Shown here: in pieces, positions 33,911-45,017 of the stretch
Numbering within the stretch: position 1 is the stretch's first letter
Layout of the letters: every line of letters begins with the position of its first letter
Assembly (NCBI GenBank): GCA_002361595.1
Contig: DETJ01000009.1
Span: 1 to 64,000 of the forward strand
DNA from: Patescibacteria group bacterium UBA3291
Lineage (GTDB): Bacteria; Patescibacteriota; Gracilibacteria; Absconditabacterales; Absconditicoccaceae
Direction of reading: 5' to 3'
DNA: 64,000 bases
Translations under genes and position numbers: made by a program
Notes under the pieces: generated by a model
Told to the model about the DNA's origin: nothing
Seen by the model: the letters and a program-made list of their open reading frames with translations, nothing else
The model's database searches: none

Positions 33911-34804
33911 CTATCTCATTAACCCAAAATTTTCCGGCCAAAAAATAGGATGATATGAGCATTTAGCACTTGTACAACGTATACTAGATATCTTTAAATC
34001 ATTTCATTGTGTATTTACCGTGAATTCCCAAGTTTCATCATATTGGCTCTGATCTGAGTTCATCACATAAGACAAATCAAAACTATATGTATCTTTTCAA
34101 TAAGCTGGAGATGATACATAAATAAAATTCGTTGGAATTAATTTTCATCACTGAATTCAATCTAAGAATGGGTTCATTCTAAATGATGTAAAATGTTCTC
34201 TAATTTCCGTAGCATTTCTCAATACTGGAATCATCAAATCAAAAGCTCCATCAAAATTACGATCAGACAAACGACTAAAAAATTCCTCTATTGTTTCCGT
34301 TATAGTCTCTGGTGTTTTAAGTCACGAATTTTCTATATAATTAACATCATCAATACTTTCATTTTCAATATCATCCATAATTTGATTGTTACCTTCAGTA
34401 TTATTTATATCTCATTCCATTAAGAATTCGATATTTTCATCCTGATTTACTTGTCATCAATCTAATTGCGGACAAATTATTGCTTTATAAAAAGAGATAC
34501 AAAAGAGCAATAGCGAAGCACCAAAAAATACTCGAACCCAAACTGGTATTTTGGTATCTGATCATTTTTTCTTGTATGGAACATCACTGGATGCTACTTT
34601 TTCAATTAATGCTTGTTTCTTAGCACGACTTGCCTGCGCCACAATAGCCACTGCACTTGCTTTAGTTGGTTTCAAATCTGATTTTCTTCTCTTTACAACC
34701 ACCTTTTGAGCAGCATTTTTCTTATTTTCAGTCTTTGACTTGACTTTTTTTTCTGAAACTTTTGAAGTTTTTGATTCTGTTTTTGTTGTCTTTTTTATTG
34801 GCAT
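33911..34804 (-). CDS. Hypothetical membrane protein with Lys-rich N-terminus
   Basis: A 297-aa protein. The first ~85 residues are cytoplasm-like and very basic, rich in Lys, Ser, Thr and Ala (KTTKTESKTSKVSEKKVK), followed by one transmembrane helix (about 88-108) and an acidic linker. The extracytoplasmic part from about residue 165 (ETITETIEEFFSRLSDRNFDGAFDLM) looks like an NTF2/SnoaL- or DUF4878-like domain, a weak call. Part of the operon with nrdR and miaA; no functional link is obvious. Confidence 0.65.
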
Positions 34805-34886
34805 TTAGAGAAGAAAAAATGTAAAATAATTAATTAATAATATTATTTTATACAAAATATTCAAATTGTTTTTTATAATAATATAT

Positions 34887-35321
34887 TTATCAAATCAATT
34901 GCTTAAAATCATCCAATGTAGAAAAGCTCTTATACACCGATGAGAATCTTACATAGGGAACCGGATATTTATCTTTCAATAATTCCAAAACATCATCTCA
35001 GATCACACTAGACTGGATTTCAGATCATTCAGTTTGCCACTTTATTTCGAGAGTATTCAATAAATTTTCTATTTCCTCATTTGTAAAATCTGTTTTAGCA
35101 AACGCTAAAAGAATAGCTTTTTTTAGTTTTGAACGGTCATACATTTCTTTTGATCAGTCTTTTTTGATTACCATCAATTCTGTCATTCCCACACGTTCGA
35201 AAGTAGTGAATCTATATCCACAAACTTCACATTCACGACGACGACGAATAGTCTGTCAATTGTCAACTATCCTTGAATCTACAACTTTTGTGTCCGCGTT
35301 ATTACATTTCCCGCATCTCAT
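34887..35321 (-). CDS. nrdR: Transcriptional repressor NrdR
   Basis: A 144-aa regulator that senses dATP/ATP and represses ribonucleotide reductase genes. The N-terminal zinc ribbon (MRCGKCNN ... [14 protein letters not shown]) with RRRREC, and the ATP-cone ([16 protein letters not shown]) match the family over its full length. The C-terminal residues [17 protein letters not shown] are typical. It lies 29 bases after the 736-aa orphan gene. A NrdG-like activase is at 5954, but no reductase is in the window, nor was an NrdR box searched for systematically. Confidence 0.96.
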
Positions 35322-35350
35322 CGTTTGTTTTTTTAGATATAAAACTTAAA

Positions 35351-37561
35351 TTAACTCGGTATTAAATACCTTTTATTATAATATGTTATATGCTTAATCA
35401 CTCAACGCAACCAAAGATAATCTTCAATTGAAAATGAATTTTCTTTTTCTAATTCAGTTTTTTTTCATAACTTTTTTAAGAATTCCATCCAATTTTCTTT
35501 CAGAATTGAAAAAAATTCTTTATTATCATCAAATTCTACAAATATAGAAAAAGCTAATCAAAATTGCTCCAACAATGTATCAATCAATCTAGATCATACA
35601 GCAAACAATGAATTATCTCGATTAAGAATATGTAATATATATATTTTTTTCAATAATGTTAAATTAAATTTCATTTTCTCTTTATCTTGTTCTTGGATAT
35701 TTTGTAAATATTTATAATAAATCAAAAATCAGAACAAGGTCTCACGAAGCAATGCTAAATGCTGCAACATTACAGTATCATTATACAAGTTTTGAAATTT
35801 TTTCCATGGGAACATTGATATAACTTCGCGAAATAGCTGAACATCAAACACATATAATGAATTTTTCAAACGAACAACATCCTGATCTGTAAATGCATTC
35901 TGTAAAATTTTTAGAACATTTTCTCACAATTTAAAGTTAGAAAAAATCAGTTCATAATACTGATTTACAAAATCATTTGTCGATAGTTTAATCATCGGCG
36001 AAATCATTTCAGAATATTGAGCCTGGAATCGATCCAATAATGCCTTATTTTTCACATACAATTTTCAGATACGAGGATTACAGTCCTGAAGCAATGTAGT
36101 CAACGCAATTTCATCTTCAGATTTTAAAAGATACGCAGTAGCCTTTATAGAATCTGATTTAATTGGTCATGCCGGAATAAAAAATTTTTCTTTTCATGAA
36201 CGAATTTTTTTATTCACGAACTGATAATATGCTTGATTCTTAGTATACACTAAATGTGACATTCACGAATATTGTATTGCCTGGTCCGTTTTAAAATGTA
36301 CATCAAAATATTGCATTAATTCTGGAATTAACTTTCATTTGAAAAATCTAAAGAAAAATGTATCAGCTCTAGAAATGGAAAGTCATCATAAATAACTTAC
36401 ATAAAAATTCAAAAACTGCTCCATTATTTTGGATTCTTTTTTTATACTAGCAGGAATCTGCATCTCATCGAGTTTATTTATATCGTCTCAAATTTCAGAC
36501 ATCATTTCATCAAGTTCCTCATAACTATCCTGATTTTGCAAGCGCATACGGGAAACATATTGTTTCACTCACTTAAAAAATCATTTTTTAAAATTATCAG
36601 GATCTGTCACATAATCCAATATAAAATCTAATTCTTCCTCATTCTTCATTAATGAAGTCAATTTTTTATCCAGTATATTTTTATCAAAAATATTAGAAAT
36701 TAGACAAGAAATTATATCTGATACATCAGTTTCCAAAAACAAATATTTCAAATGAATATCCGCAGGAGCTATTTCAAATAATAAAGTTTCCTCAACCTCA
36801 GAAAAATTCGAATCAACTGTTATTTTATCCCTATTCTGTAAAAAATTCTTTTGAATAATTGATAATTGAGATCAGAACATCCACTGATAAAATTCATTAT
36901 AATAATTTTTACTTAATCTACCAGAACCTACATACAATTCATTTACACGTCTTTCATAATAAAACATCATAAAAAAGATGTCTATATGAACAAGCATTTT
37001 GGTCCTAAGATCCTGAATATTTTCTTTAGAAATCTTATGCTTTAACTGAGATGTTACAATTTCAAAAAAATTAAAGTACAAATCAACAAACCAATTAAAA
37101 TCAGATTTTTCATCTACTCATGGAAATATTTTTATTCTAGCTGCGAATAAAAAAGTCAAAAGATAAAAAGCATACAAAGCATCCACAAAAATATTTTCTT
37201 CTTTTTTATCAAAAGCATCATATAAATACAATGAACAAAGTAAAGTCATTGCATTTGCAGTATTTCAAACGTTATAGAATTTATACCCATTAAAATTTGC
37301 CGCAGCTATATAAGAATAGTATGCATCCGTCATTTTAGATTGCATCATATCCTTATGAACTCACAATCACAGTTTTCATTCGAATACATCTACAGACAAA
37401 TCAAACAGATTTAACCTATAATTTTCAATAATTTTTCTGTCTATAATAGTAAAAAAATCCTTAGCCGAAATAAATGAAACAAACATCGACGCAGGATTAA
37501 ACGAATCTTTCACTAAAGAATCCGGAAAATTTGACAACAAAAGCCTCCTAAATAACTGCAT
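35351..37561 (-). CDS. Large orphan cytoplasmic protein
   Basis: A 736-aa protein without signal peptide or clear transmembrane segments. It is very rich in Phe, Tyr, Leu, Lys and Asp, with probable helix throughout (for example YFNFFEIVTSQLKHK, DVQLFREVISMFPWKKF). No domain or catalytic motif is recognised. Glycine is scarce, as in helical-repeat proteins, so a scaffold or repeat fold is possible. It is the second gene of the operon lipoprotein - this gene - nrdR - membrane protein - miaA, with 28- and 29-base gaps. Confidence 0.65.
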
Positions 37562-37589
37562 AATTTTTGTATTATTCTAAACAAGTTTT

Positions 37590-38093
37590 TTAATTCTTTT
37601 CTATATTAGTCACTTTTATTGAATATGATAATTCTGAATAAGTTTTTGGATCATTAAACTCTACAACATATGCATCATATCAATCGCTATCCTTTTCTAT
37701 AGCTGTAATTACCCCATGTCAAACACTATTTACATCTATTTCTGTTCAGATTCCTGGATTTTCTACTCACATTACCTCTGTCAAAATTACATTAGGAAAA
37801 GATTGAACTTTATTAGTTTTATATTCAGATTTATATACATCTTTTCAATTAATTTTTCACTCAAATTCATCATCCTGTTTTGCTCATCTTACCAAATCTT
37901 CAATCCATACCAAATCTCCAGCATCTCACACTGTAAAATTTTTAGTTCACTCTTCGACAATAGTTCAATCACTAAATGTATATTTATAATCAATAGACAC
38001 TATATCTGAATCATCAATAACTTTTGGTCCACAAGCAGCTAAAGCCAACAAAGATAAATAACCTCCTAATACTAAAGCTCTTTTTTTATACAT
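37590..38093 (-). CDS. Lipoprotein with FKBP/SlyD-like domain
   Basis: A 167-aa protein starting MYKKRALVLGGYLSLLALAACG: the lipobox LAAC predicts cleavage and lipid attachment at Cys21. The mature part begins DSDIVSIDYKYTFSDGTIVEEG, the usual opening of an FKBP-type peptidyl-prolyl isomerase of the SlyD group, followed by a flap-like insert and a returning strand (VKVTN-like IKVTNIEK). It would help fold exported proteins. The catalytic residues cannot be judged by eye. First gene of a five-gene operon, with a TTGCAT-N16-TATAGA promoter. Confidence 0.75.
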
Positions 38094-38135
38094 TTTTTGT
38101 TAATTATTAAAATAAAGCAAACGAAACTAAAATTG

Positions 38136-38163
38136 TCTATATATTTTTTTCTATAATATGCAA
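38136..38163 (-). promoter_or_regulatory. Promoter of the lipoprotein-nrdR-miaA operon
   Basis: On the minus strand TTGCAT (38163-38158), 16-base spacer, TATAGA (38141-38136), about 40 bases before the lipoprotein ATG. Confidence 0.65.
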
Positions 38164-38171
38164 GCGAAATT

Positions 38172-38206
38172 CAAAAAAAAGTAGACACACGTCGATGTCT
38201 ACTTCA
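38172..38206 (-). terminator. Intrinsic terminator
   Basis: AAGTAGACATCGACGTGTGT then CTACTT on the minus strand forms an AGTAGACA/TGTCTACT stem followed by eight T. It ends the transcript of the gene stopping at 38249. Confidence 0.82.
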
Positions 38207-38248
38207 TAAACGATATTTATCCTAAACCAGGCTCAATTTTTAGTCTAT

Positions 38249-38986
38249 TTATTCAAATAAATCATTTACCAAAGATTTTGAAGATGCTGTTCTATATACA
38301 CCTGATGAGGATTTTTGTTGAGTTTGTAAAATAATTTTTTGTGGATCTCCGCTGTCATCTTCATATTCTACTGTTACCAAAATATCAGTATCATCATCCA
38401 AATTTTTCTCAATATACTTATTAATAACTCAAATTAAATCAGACTTTGAATATCAAGTAAAAGCTCAATCAATTTCAGATTCATTCTCTTCAGCTTTACC
38501 TCATTCTAATTTTGGAATTTCAATCAATTTCACAGATCTTGGGAATGACTTAATTATTTGTTTACCATCTAATTGATAATCCGATTTTTTTTCTACATTT
38601 TTGTCCACAATATTTTTTTCATCCACAACTATATTTTCATCTATATCAATATCCGTTTTATCATCTAAATCAAGTTCCACATCCGCTAAACCAATCTTAT
38701 CTCAAATTTTATCTCAAATTTCATTTCAAATTGATGAAATCTTCGATTTATAACTATCGTAATCCAAGAACTCTGAACTATTCGACATCCAACCTGCCAT
38801 TCTTTGAGGGAAAGTTCTCACATTATACCATAATCTAGCAGCTCATGACGGACTAAAAATACCATAAATAAAAAAAGCTAGAACCAACAAAATTAATATA
38901 AAAATCAGCCTTCTAATCCATCTTCTCAAAAGCCAAAACAAAAAAATTATCAACATAATGATTATAATCCATACCGCAACCTGCAT
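38249..38986 (-). CDS. Hypothetical membrane protein with acidic domain
   Basis: A 245-aa protein with two N-terminal hydrophobic segments separated by a few arginines (about residues 3-18 and 25-45), then an outward or cytoplasmic domain. The middle (about 90-140) is very acidic (DVELDLDDKTDIDIDEN). The C-terminal third (GAFTGYSKSDLIGVINKYIEKN) is folded-looking. No family recognised. It is a single-gene transcript between its own promoter (39033-39060) and the terminator at 38172. Confidence 0.65.
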
Positions 38987-39032
38987 GATAATTAGTTTAT
39001 ATGAATTAAATTACATTGCTTCACATGAATTT

Positions 39033-39060
39033 ATTATAAATATTTTCCAAACAATGTCAA
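39033..39060 (-). promoter_or_regulatory. Promoter of the gene at 38249-38986
   Basis: On the minus strand TTGACA (39060-39055), 16-base spacer, TATAAT (39038-39033): full consensus. Confidence 0.75.
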
Positions 39061-39101
39061 ATAGAAATATTTTCACATAATGACAAAATTTGAACGTAAA
39101 C

Positions 39102-39129
39102 TTGAAAAAATTTTGAATTTTTCTACTAT
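39102..39129 (+). promoter_or_regulatory. trpS promoter
   Basis: TTGAAA (39102-39107), 16-base spacer, TACTAT (39124-39129), about 33 bases before the trpS ATG. Confidence 0.6.
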
Positions 39130-39162
39130 CGTTTCAGTTTTTAATATTCAAAGTACATATTC

Positions 39163-40146
39163 ATGACCAAAAGAATCCTTACATGAGTAAAGCCAACAGA
39201 TAGTCAAATCCACTTATGAAATCTGTTCTGAGCAGTAAAACCATTTCTAAAAATGTCAGAAGAAAATCCTGATGCAGAAATTTTCATGTTCTTAGCAAAC
39301 ATGCACGCGCTCACTGCCCTTCACGATTGAAATGCTATTAGGAATAATTCCATAAATATAGTAAAACTTTATGCAGCTTGTGGAGCAGATCTAAATAGAT
39401 TCTACATCTACAATCCTGCAGATATTCCAGCCCATGCACAAATGAACCGAGTTTTCTCATGTCTCACAATTATGTGAACTATGGAAAGAATGCATTCATA
39501 CAAAGAAGCTTTGGCTAAATGAAATGCAGGAACAATAAGTGTAGGAACTTTCTGCTATCCGATCTTGATGGCTGCAGATATCTTAATTTACGATGCTGAC
39601 TATGTTCCAGTTGGTAAAGACCAAAAACAACACGTAGAATATGCTAGAGATTTTGCAGAAAAATTTAATAGAGAATATGGAGAAACTTTCAAAGTTCCAG
39701 AGCCATTAATCGATAGTAGAGTGGCTACTATAATCTGAAGCGACTGACGTAAAATGTCAAAATCATACAACAACTATATTTGACTTCTCGATGATGAAAA
39801 ATCAGTCTTAAAAAGAGTAAAACAAATTCCAACTTCTACGCAAACCGTAGAAGAGCCAAAGAATCCTGATGAATGTAACGTATATCAACTTTGTAAACTA
39901 TTCCTCACCCCAGAAGAAGATGAAACTCTCAGAGCTAAATACTTAAAGGGATGACTAAGTTTCAAAGAAGCTAAAGATTACTTATTTGAAAAAATAATGG
40001 AAACTCTTACTCCAATTCAAAAAAAATATGCTGAAATTTCTGATGAAGAAATTATCAAAATATTGAAAAAATGAAGAGAGTCTGTAGCTCCAATCGCAGA
40101 AAAGAAAGTTCAAGATGTTTATAAAAAAGTAGGATTCATATTATAG
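39163..40146 (+). CDS. trpS: Tryptophanyl-tRNA synthetase
   Basis: A 327-aa class I synthetase. The HIGH-type motif is HLGNLFGAV near residue 18 and the KMSKS loop [10 protein letters not shown] near residue 205; [24 protein letters not shown] between them is characteristic of TrpRS. The start follows an in-frame stop in the upstream sequence, and MTKRILTGVKPTDSQ matches the normal TrpRS N-terminus. Since UGA is read as glycine here, tryptophan has only UGG. Ends at a hairpin terminator. Confidence 0.96.
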
Positions 40147-40159
40147 TCACTCAAATAAT

Positions 40160-40190
40160 AAAAACCTCCACAGAAATGGAGAGTTTTTTT
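40160..40190 (+). terminator. trpS terminator
   Basis: CTCCA and TGGAG pair around CAGAAA with flanking AAAA/TTTT extension and a T-run. Confidence 0.75.
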
Positions 40191-40215
40191 CGAAATATTA
40201 ATCTATCTAATTAGA

Positions 40216-40866
40216 TTATTTACAAAGTAAAGCTGATGGGAAGACACCATCTTTATTATCCCTACGAAATCAACATTCGTCCCCACTACAATCAAACACT
40301 ATTATATTATTTCCATCATCTCTATCCTCTAGAAAATAACTATATTCTAAACCAGTAATTTCCTTAAAAATCTTTCACACTTCACAAGATCACTTACTTT
40401 CTCCTTCTCGATATTTCAATTCCGTTTCATAATTAATATTTCAATCTGTACTCTTTCAAGACGCTTCCAAATATGAATTTATAGCTCAGAATAAGCCTGA
40501 TATTTCTTTCATTGAATATAAACTTCAATCATTAACCGTTAATCTATTAACATTATTAGATTCTGAAACAAAAAAATCAAATTTAAATCACTTAAAATCT
40601 CATTTAGATGGTAAATCTATATGTATAATTTTTCATTCATGTCACATCTTAGTTACATTTTCTTCCACTTTAACATGATTAATTTTTAAATCCTCAACAA
40701 ATGAATCTACATTTTCATGCATCTCAGTTCTTTCATTATGTTCCTGTCTCAATGTTTCAAGTAATTGCATTGCCTGATCATCTGATAAACTTGATAATTT
40801 TTCTTTCTGTTCAGCAGATAATCAATCCATCAATGACTGAAAATCTCTTTGAGTAAACTCTTCCAT
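40216..40866 (-). CDS. Hypothetical soluble protein
   Basis: A 216-aa protein without signal peptide or membrane segment. The first ~60 residues are helical and charged (SAEQKEKLSSLSDDQAMQLLETL), resembling a leucine-zipper-like coiled coil; the rest is mixed, with two C-terminal Cys (FDCSGDECGF, ALLCK). No family recognised. Convergent with trpS. It has a consensus promoter of its own (40906-40933). Confidence 0.62.
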
Positions 40867-40905
40867 TTTTACTAATATAATTAACATAAAAATTAGAATA
40901 ATTAT

Positions 40906-40933
40906 ATTATAAGTAAAGACATTTAAATGTCAA
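40906..40933 (-). promoter_or_regulatory. Promoter of the gene at 40216-40866
   Basis: On the minus strand TTGACA (40933-40928), 16-base spacer, TATAAT (40911-40906): full consensus. Confidence 0.75.
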
Positions 40934-41001
40934 TCTTTTTGGTAGACTTTTTTATCCGGAATATATATCCACAAACAATTTAAACAATAAACCATATTCA
41001 A

Positions 41002-41029
41002 TTGACATTGGTTAAATTTTTATTATAAT
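41002..41029 (+). promoter_or_regulatory. Promoter of the acyltransferase gene
   Basis: TTGACA (41002-41007), 16-base spacer, TATAAT (41024-41029): full consensus, 47 bases before the ATG at 41077. Confidence 0.78.
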
Positions 41030-41076
41030 ATAAAAATATACAAAAAATTAGACAAAATAACAAAATAAATACAACT

Positions 41077-41937
41077 ATGGAATTAATCACCAATTTTAAA
41101 GATGTCCTCCATGTCTTCAATCTCAAGAAGAAGGATGACCTAACTCTTTTCAGTAAAGTTCAAAGAGCCATCGCAAATGCTTTCGACTTACCCTGTGCAG
41201 AAGATATCTTTGACAGCCAATATAGCTACGTTGTGAGCATCGACAAAGATGAAAACAATGAAGTTGTATCTGGTTATAGACATATTCTCTGCAAGAATGC
41301 TCGCAACGGAAACTCATTCGATTTGAACACATTCAAATATTATGATTTTTCTAGCGATTTCTCTAAAAATTATGCAGATTATACATTAGAACTTGGTCGT
41401 TCTTTTGTAAATCCAGTCGCAAAAAGAAAAATTTGGGGTCTATTTTCCATTTGGGAATGTGGTCTCGGGCCTCTCATTAATTATCAAAGAGAACATAATG
41501 GAATACAGTACATTCTTGGTCAAGTTTCTCTCAAAGAAAACGTTTATGACGTAGAAAGTATCAAAGCCATTCTAAAGATGTTCTGGGTAAACTTTGGAAC
41601 AATTACCCTACTATCTCCAAGACAGCCTACTTTCTCTAAAAACGAGCTCGAGACCTTCATTGTAGATTCGAAACTAGACTTCTCTGGTGACTACAAATCT
41701 GACAAATTAAAACTAACAAAATTTCTCAAAGAAAAAGGACAGGCAAAACCTACTCTATTTCTCAGCTATGCTGACCTCATTGATGGAAAAGAAAGAGGCC
41801 TCTCTTGTTTCCTACCTATTTACAATTCATTGCTAAAATGCTACGAAATGGGTTTCCTGCTCAAAATCAGCGAAATTTCTCCTGAAAGCAGAGAAAGATA
41901 TCTCCGATCAAGCTATAACCCCCAAGCATTTGCATAA
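41077..41937 (+). CDS. OlsB/hemolysin-like GNAT acyltransferase, TGA-free
   Basis: A 286-aa protein that resembles the GNAT acyltransferases of the OlsB (ornithine lipid) / hemolysin COG3176 group: EVVSGYRHILCKNA near residue 63, LELGRSFVNP near 107 and YILGQVSLKEN near 145, in the usual order and spacing for acyl-ACP or acyl-CoA N-acyltransferases. The acceptor is unknown; an envelope lipid is plausible. By my count it has 14 glycines and none is TGA, and C-ending codons (CTC, ATC, GCC) are commoner than in neighbours, which suggests recent acquisition. No Shine-Dalgarno site. Strong consensus promoter. Confidence 0.75.
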   Translation: MELITNFKDVLHVFNLKKKDDLTLFSKVQRAIANAFDLPCAEDIFDSQYSYVVSIDKDENNEVVSGYRHILCKNARNGNSFDLNTFKYYDFSSDFSKNYADYTLELGRSFVNPVAKRKIWGLFSIWECGLGPLINYQREHNGIQYILGQVSLKENVYDVESIKAILKMFWVNFGTITLLSPRQPTFSKNELETFIVDSKLDFSGDYKSDKLKLTKFLKEKGQAKPTLFLSYADLIDGKERGLSCFLPIYNSLLKCYEMGFLLKISEISPESRERYLRSSYNPQAFA

Positions 41938-42077
41938 GCTACACATTAAAACTGAGCAGAATTCTGTTCAGTTTTTATTAAAAATATAATATTAAAGCAA
42001 ATTAATAGAAAAATAAGTTGCAATCAGTACAAAAATTAATAATTAAAGACTATATTTTTATATTTTACTACGAAAAG

Positions 42078-43382
42078 ATGGCAGATAGTGTATCAGTATC
42101 ATCACACCACTCCTACGGTTCTCGTGTAGGAAACAGCTTCAAAGCTATTTTATGAGGAATTGTTCTAGTTATCATTTCAATCGTATTACTTGCCTGGAAT
42201 GAAAAAAATTATGTAGAACAAAAAGCAGCTCTAAAGGAATGAGCAGCAATCGTTCAGGAGGCTACAATTAATCAAGTCAATTCTGAACTAGAATGAAACG
42301 AAATTCACGTTTCATGACAAACAGCATCAGATGCTGAAGCTCTAAAAGACAGCACTTTCTGAATCACAACAGACAATCTAAAATTAAAAAGAACTGTTGA
42401 AATGTACCAATGGTACGAAGATGGACACGAAGAATGTCACGACAATTACTGATGAAGTGAAGATTGTACTACTACTTACACATATGATACAAAATGGGAT
42501 GAAGATGCGATAGACTCCAATAACTTCCACTCGAGAAATTGACATGAAAACCCATCAACTTGGGATTACGAATCAGATGAACGAATAAAAGAGCCTATCA
42601 CATTATGAGCTTATACACTTACTGACGTATTCGTAAATCAGCTTTCTGATTACAAAACTATAAATTTATCAGAACAAGAAATTACTATTCCAGAAAAATA
42701 CAAATTAATAGCTGAGCAATCAACACAGACTAACGAACCAACAACTGTAGAAGATAATAACAACAACTACCTATACTGAGATACTCCAGCAGAAGCTAAT
42801 ACAGGAACTACAGTAGCTTCAAATGAAAGATTTCATATAAATGGAAATCAGATTTATATTTGAGCAGATCCTACTAAACCTGCAGTCTGAGATTTAAGAA
42901 TCACTTTCTCATCTGTAAAACCATACACAGTTAGTATAGTATGAAAACAAATGGGTAATGAACTAACTAGCTATAAAGTTTCAAACTGAAGAAATATAAA
43001 TCTACTTAGCCAAGGTAATGTAAGCGCTGAAGATATGTTCTTGGAAGCTCAAAAAGAAAACAAAATGATAACATGGATTATCAGACTAGTTGGATTATTA
43101 TTAATGTATTGTGGTTTTGCTTCCATGCTCAAATTCATTGAAACTATCGCAAAAGTACTTCCATTCCTTGCTGATATCATATGAGTATGAACAGGAATTA
43201 TCGCTCTATGACTTACATTAATAGTATGATTCCTTACAATATGAATCGCTTGGTTGGTAGTTAGACCTGTAATTTGAATCTGCTGCTTAGTTGTAGCTGC
43301 TGGTGGGATATTCCTTCTCATAAAAAGTAAAAAAAGCAAAGCTCCAGCCAAAGAAATTACTAACGAAATAATCGAAAGTTAA
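42078..43382 (+). CDS. TMEM43-like multi-pass membrane protein
   Basis: A 434-aa protein with the TMEM43 (DUF1625) layout: SYGSRVGNSFKAILGGIVLVI opens with a transmembrane helix, a long extracytoplasmic region (about residues 50-330) contains EGAAIVQEA and a LGAYTLTDVFV-like repeat of the family, and a block of three or four C-terminal helices (about 335-420) follows, ending in a Lys-rich tail. Role in bacteria unknown. It lies about 140 bases after the acyltransferase gene. Unlike that gene it uses TGA freely. Confidence 0.82.
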
Positions 43383-43403
43383 AATTAAACAAATCTGACT
43401 TAT

Positions 43404-43440
43404 AAAAAAATCTCTGATAGAATTAAATTCAGGGATTTTT
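43404..43440. terminator. Intrinsic terminator between convergent genes
   Basis: AAATCTCTGA and TCAGGGATTT pair around TAGAATTAAAT, with T-run on the plus side and A-run on the other, between the TMEM43-like gene and adk. Confidence 0.72.
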
Positions 43441-43454
43441 AATTACCGTGTGAA

Positions 43455-44093
43455 CTATTTTACATATTTCGTTACGTCTTTGAAAATTTCTTCTACTCAC
43501 CTATTTGCATCGATATGCACAAGCCAACCATTTTCTTCCACCCATCTTAATCCAGGCTCAGTTTCATTATGAAATGCCTCAATTCTAGTCTTTATCGCTT
43601 CAATATTTGAATCATCTTCACGACGAATTAATTCTCATCCGCATTTATCACATTTTCATCAAACTTTTCATCAATTTGCATTATTTCCACATTTCCCACA
43701 AACTATTCTGGAAGCCAAACGTTGATAAACTATTTCATCTGGCAAATCAAAATGCAAAACTACGAATTCACGACCAGCATTTTGCATTTCTTTACAAATC
43801 GCTTGAGTCTGTCACATTTTACGTAAGACTCAGTCTATAAGTAAGATATCTCATTTTTCTACAGTTTGCAAAAATACATTAAAAATCGATACAGTTACTC
43901 CATCCTTGATCAATTCTCATGAGTCTACAGCTTTCCTAATATAGTTTCCAATGGCATTATCATTACTGGAAAGTGCACGCAATATCCCTCACGTTTCAAA
44001 ATATTTAAATTTACCAGGAAATTTCTCCATTAGCAAATCTGCCTGAGTTCACTTTCATGATCATTGAATTCCTGATAAAAATATATCTTTCAT
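43455..44093 (-). CDS. adk: Adenylate kinase
   Basis: A 212-aa kinase that converts AMP + ATP to 2 ADP. The P-loop is GIQGSGKGTQ near residue 8, followed by YFETGGILR, GELIKDG, and the DGVLRKMGQTQA motif. The lid carries four Cys (CGKCG ... CDKCGG), a structural zinc site common in Gram-positive and many CPR enzymes. The Arg in RIVC and RREDD bind phosphates. Length is normal. It is divergent from the FtsE-like gene and has a TTGCAT-N16-TATAAT promoter. Confidence 0.96.
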
Positions 44094-44129
44094 ATATGTT
44101 TCAGATATGATGTAAAAATATATAATGAA

Positions 44130-44157
44130 ATTATATACAAAATTCTTGAAAATGCAA
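44130..44157 (-). promoter_or_regulatory. adk promoter
   Basis: On the minus strand TTGCAT (44157-44152), 16-base spacer, TATAAT (44135-44130). Confidence 0.7.
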
Positions 44158-44291
44158 AAAATCAGCAAAATATATTCTTACAAATTTTCGTTAAAAAATG
44201 TCAATCCAAACATTCAATAAATTCATCAAATTTTTTGTATTTTTTATAACATTGGAATATAATTAGATATCATTTATATATAAAAAATCTA

Positions 44292-44972
44292 ATGCAAACA
44301 AGTAACGTAGAAAGATTTCCACTTATCGCTATCAAAGATTTAACTCGATGATATCCCGATTCAAAAAAACCATTATTCAAAAAATTAAATTTTGAACTAT
44401 TCAAATGAGAATTTACAGTTATTATCGGTAAATCTGGAGTTTGAAAATCTACTATCGTAAAATTTTTAATCTGACAATTCAGACCATATACTAGAACTGT
44501 ATATTATAGGATGGACGATATGGCACACTATACAGATGAAGATATCCAAAGATATAGAAGAAAAATCTGAATTGTTTTTCAAGACTATAAATTAATTGAC
44601 GCCTTATCTGTAAAAGAAAATATCGTTTATCCTCTCAGAATACAATGAGATGATGATATTACAATTCAAGCAAAATATAGAAACATCACATCAAAATTGC
44701 ATATTGAAGATATAAATAAACTTGACTGTAATACACTTTCTGGATGAGAGAAACAAAAAGTTGCCATCGCTAGAGCTATGGTCAACAACCCAGAATTTAT
44801 AATTGCTGATGAACCAACATGAAATCTTGACTGGGAATATACTCAAGAAATTGGAGATCTTTTAGTTGAAGCAAACAATTCATGAAATACAATCTTATTA
44901 ATCACTCATGATGTACACTTACTAAATTACATCAAATCAAAAACTAATGTAAATGTTTTTCAACTATGATAA
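44292..44972 (+). CDS. ABC transporter ATP-binding protein, FtsE/LolD-like
   Basis: A 226-aa nucleotide-binding domain. Walker A GKSGVGKST near residue 47, Q-loop VFQDYKLID near 97, signature LSGGEKQKVAIARAM near 152, Walker B FIIADEPTGNLD near 172 and H-loop THD near 206 are all present. The sequence is closest in type to FtsE and LolD/MacB NBDs, which drive cell division or lipoprotein/peptide export. No FtsX or other permease gene lies next to it, so the partner is encoded elsewhere. 45 bases before the next gene. Confidence 0.9.
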
Positions 44973-45017
44973 TTATATCAAAATTTAAATCCGATTTTAT
45001 TGCTTTTTGCAATATCC

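Noticed and set aside
39103..39163. Earlier ATG for trpS, near 39,080
   Set aside because: That frame meets an in-frame TAA at about 39,190, while ATG 39163 gives the normal TrpRS N-terminus.
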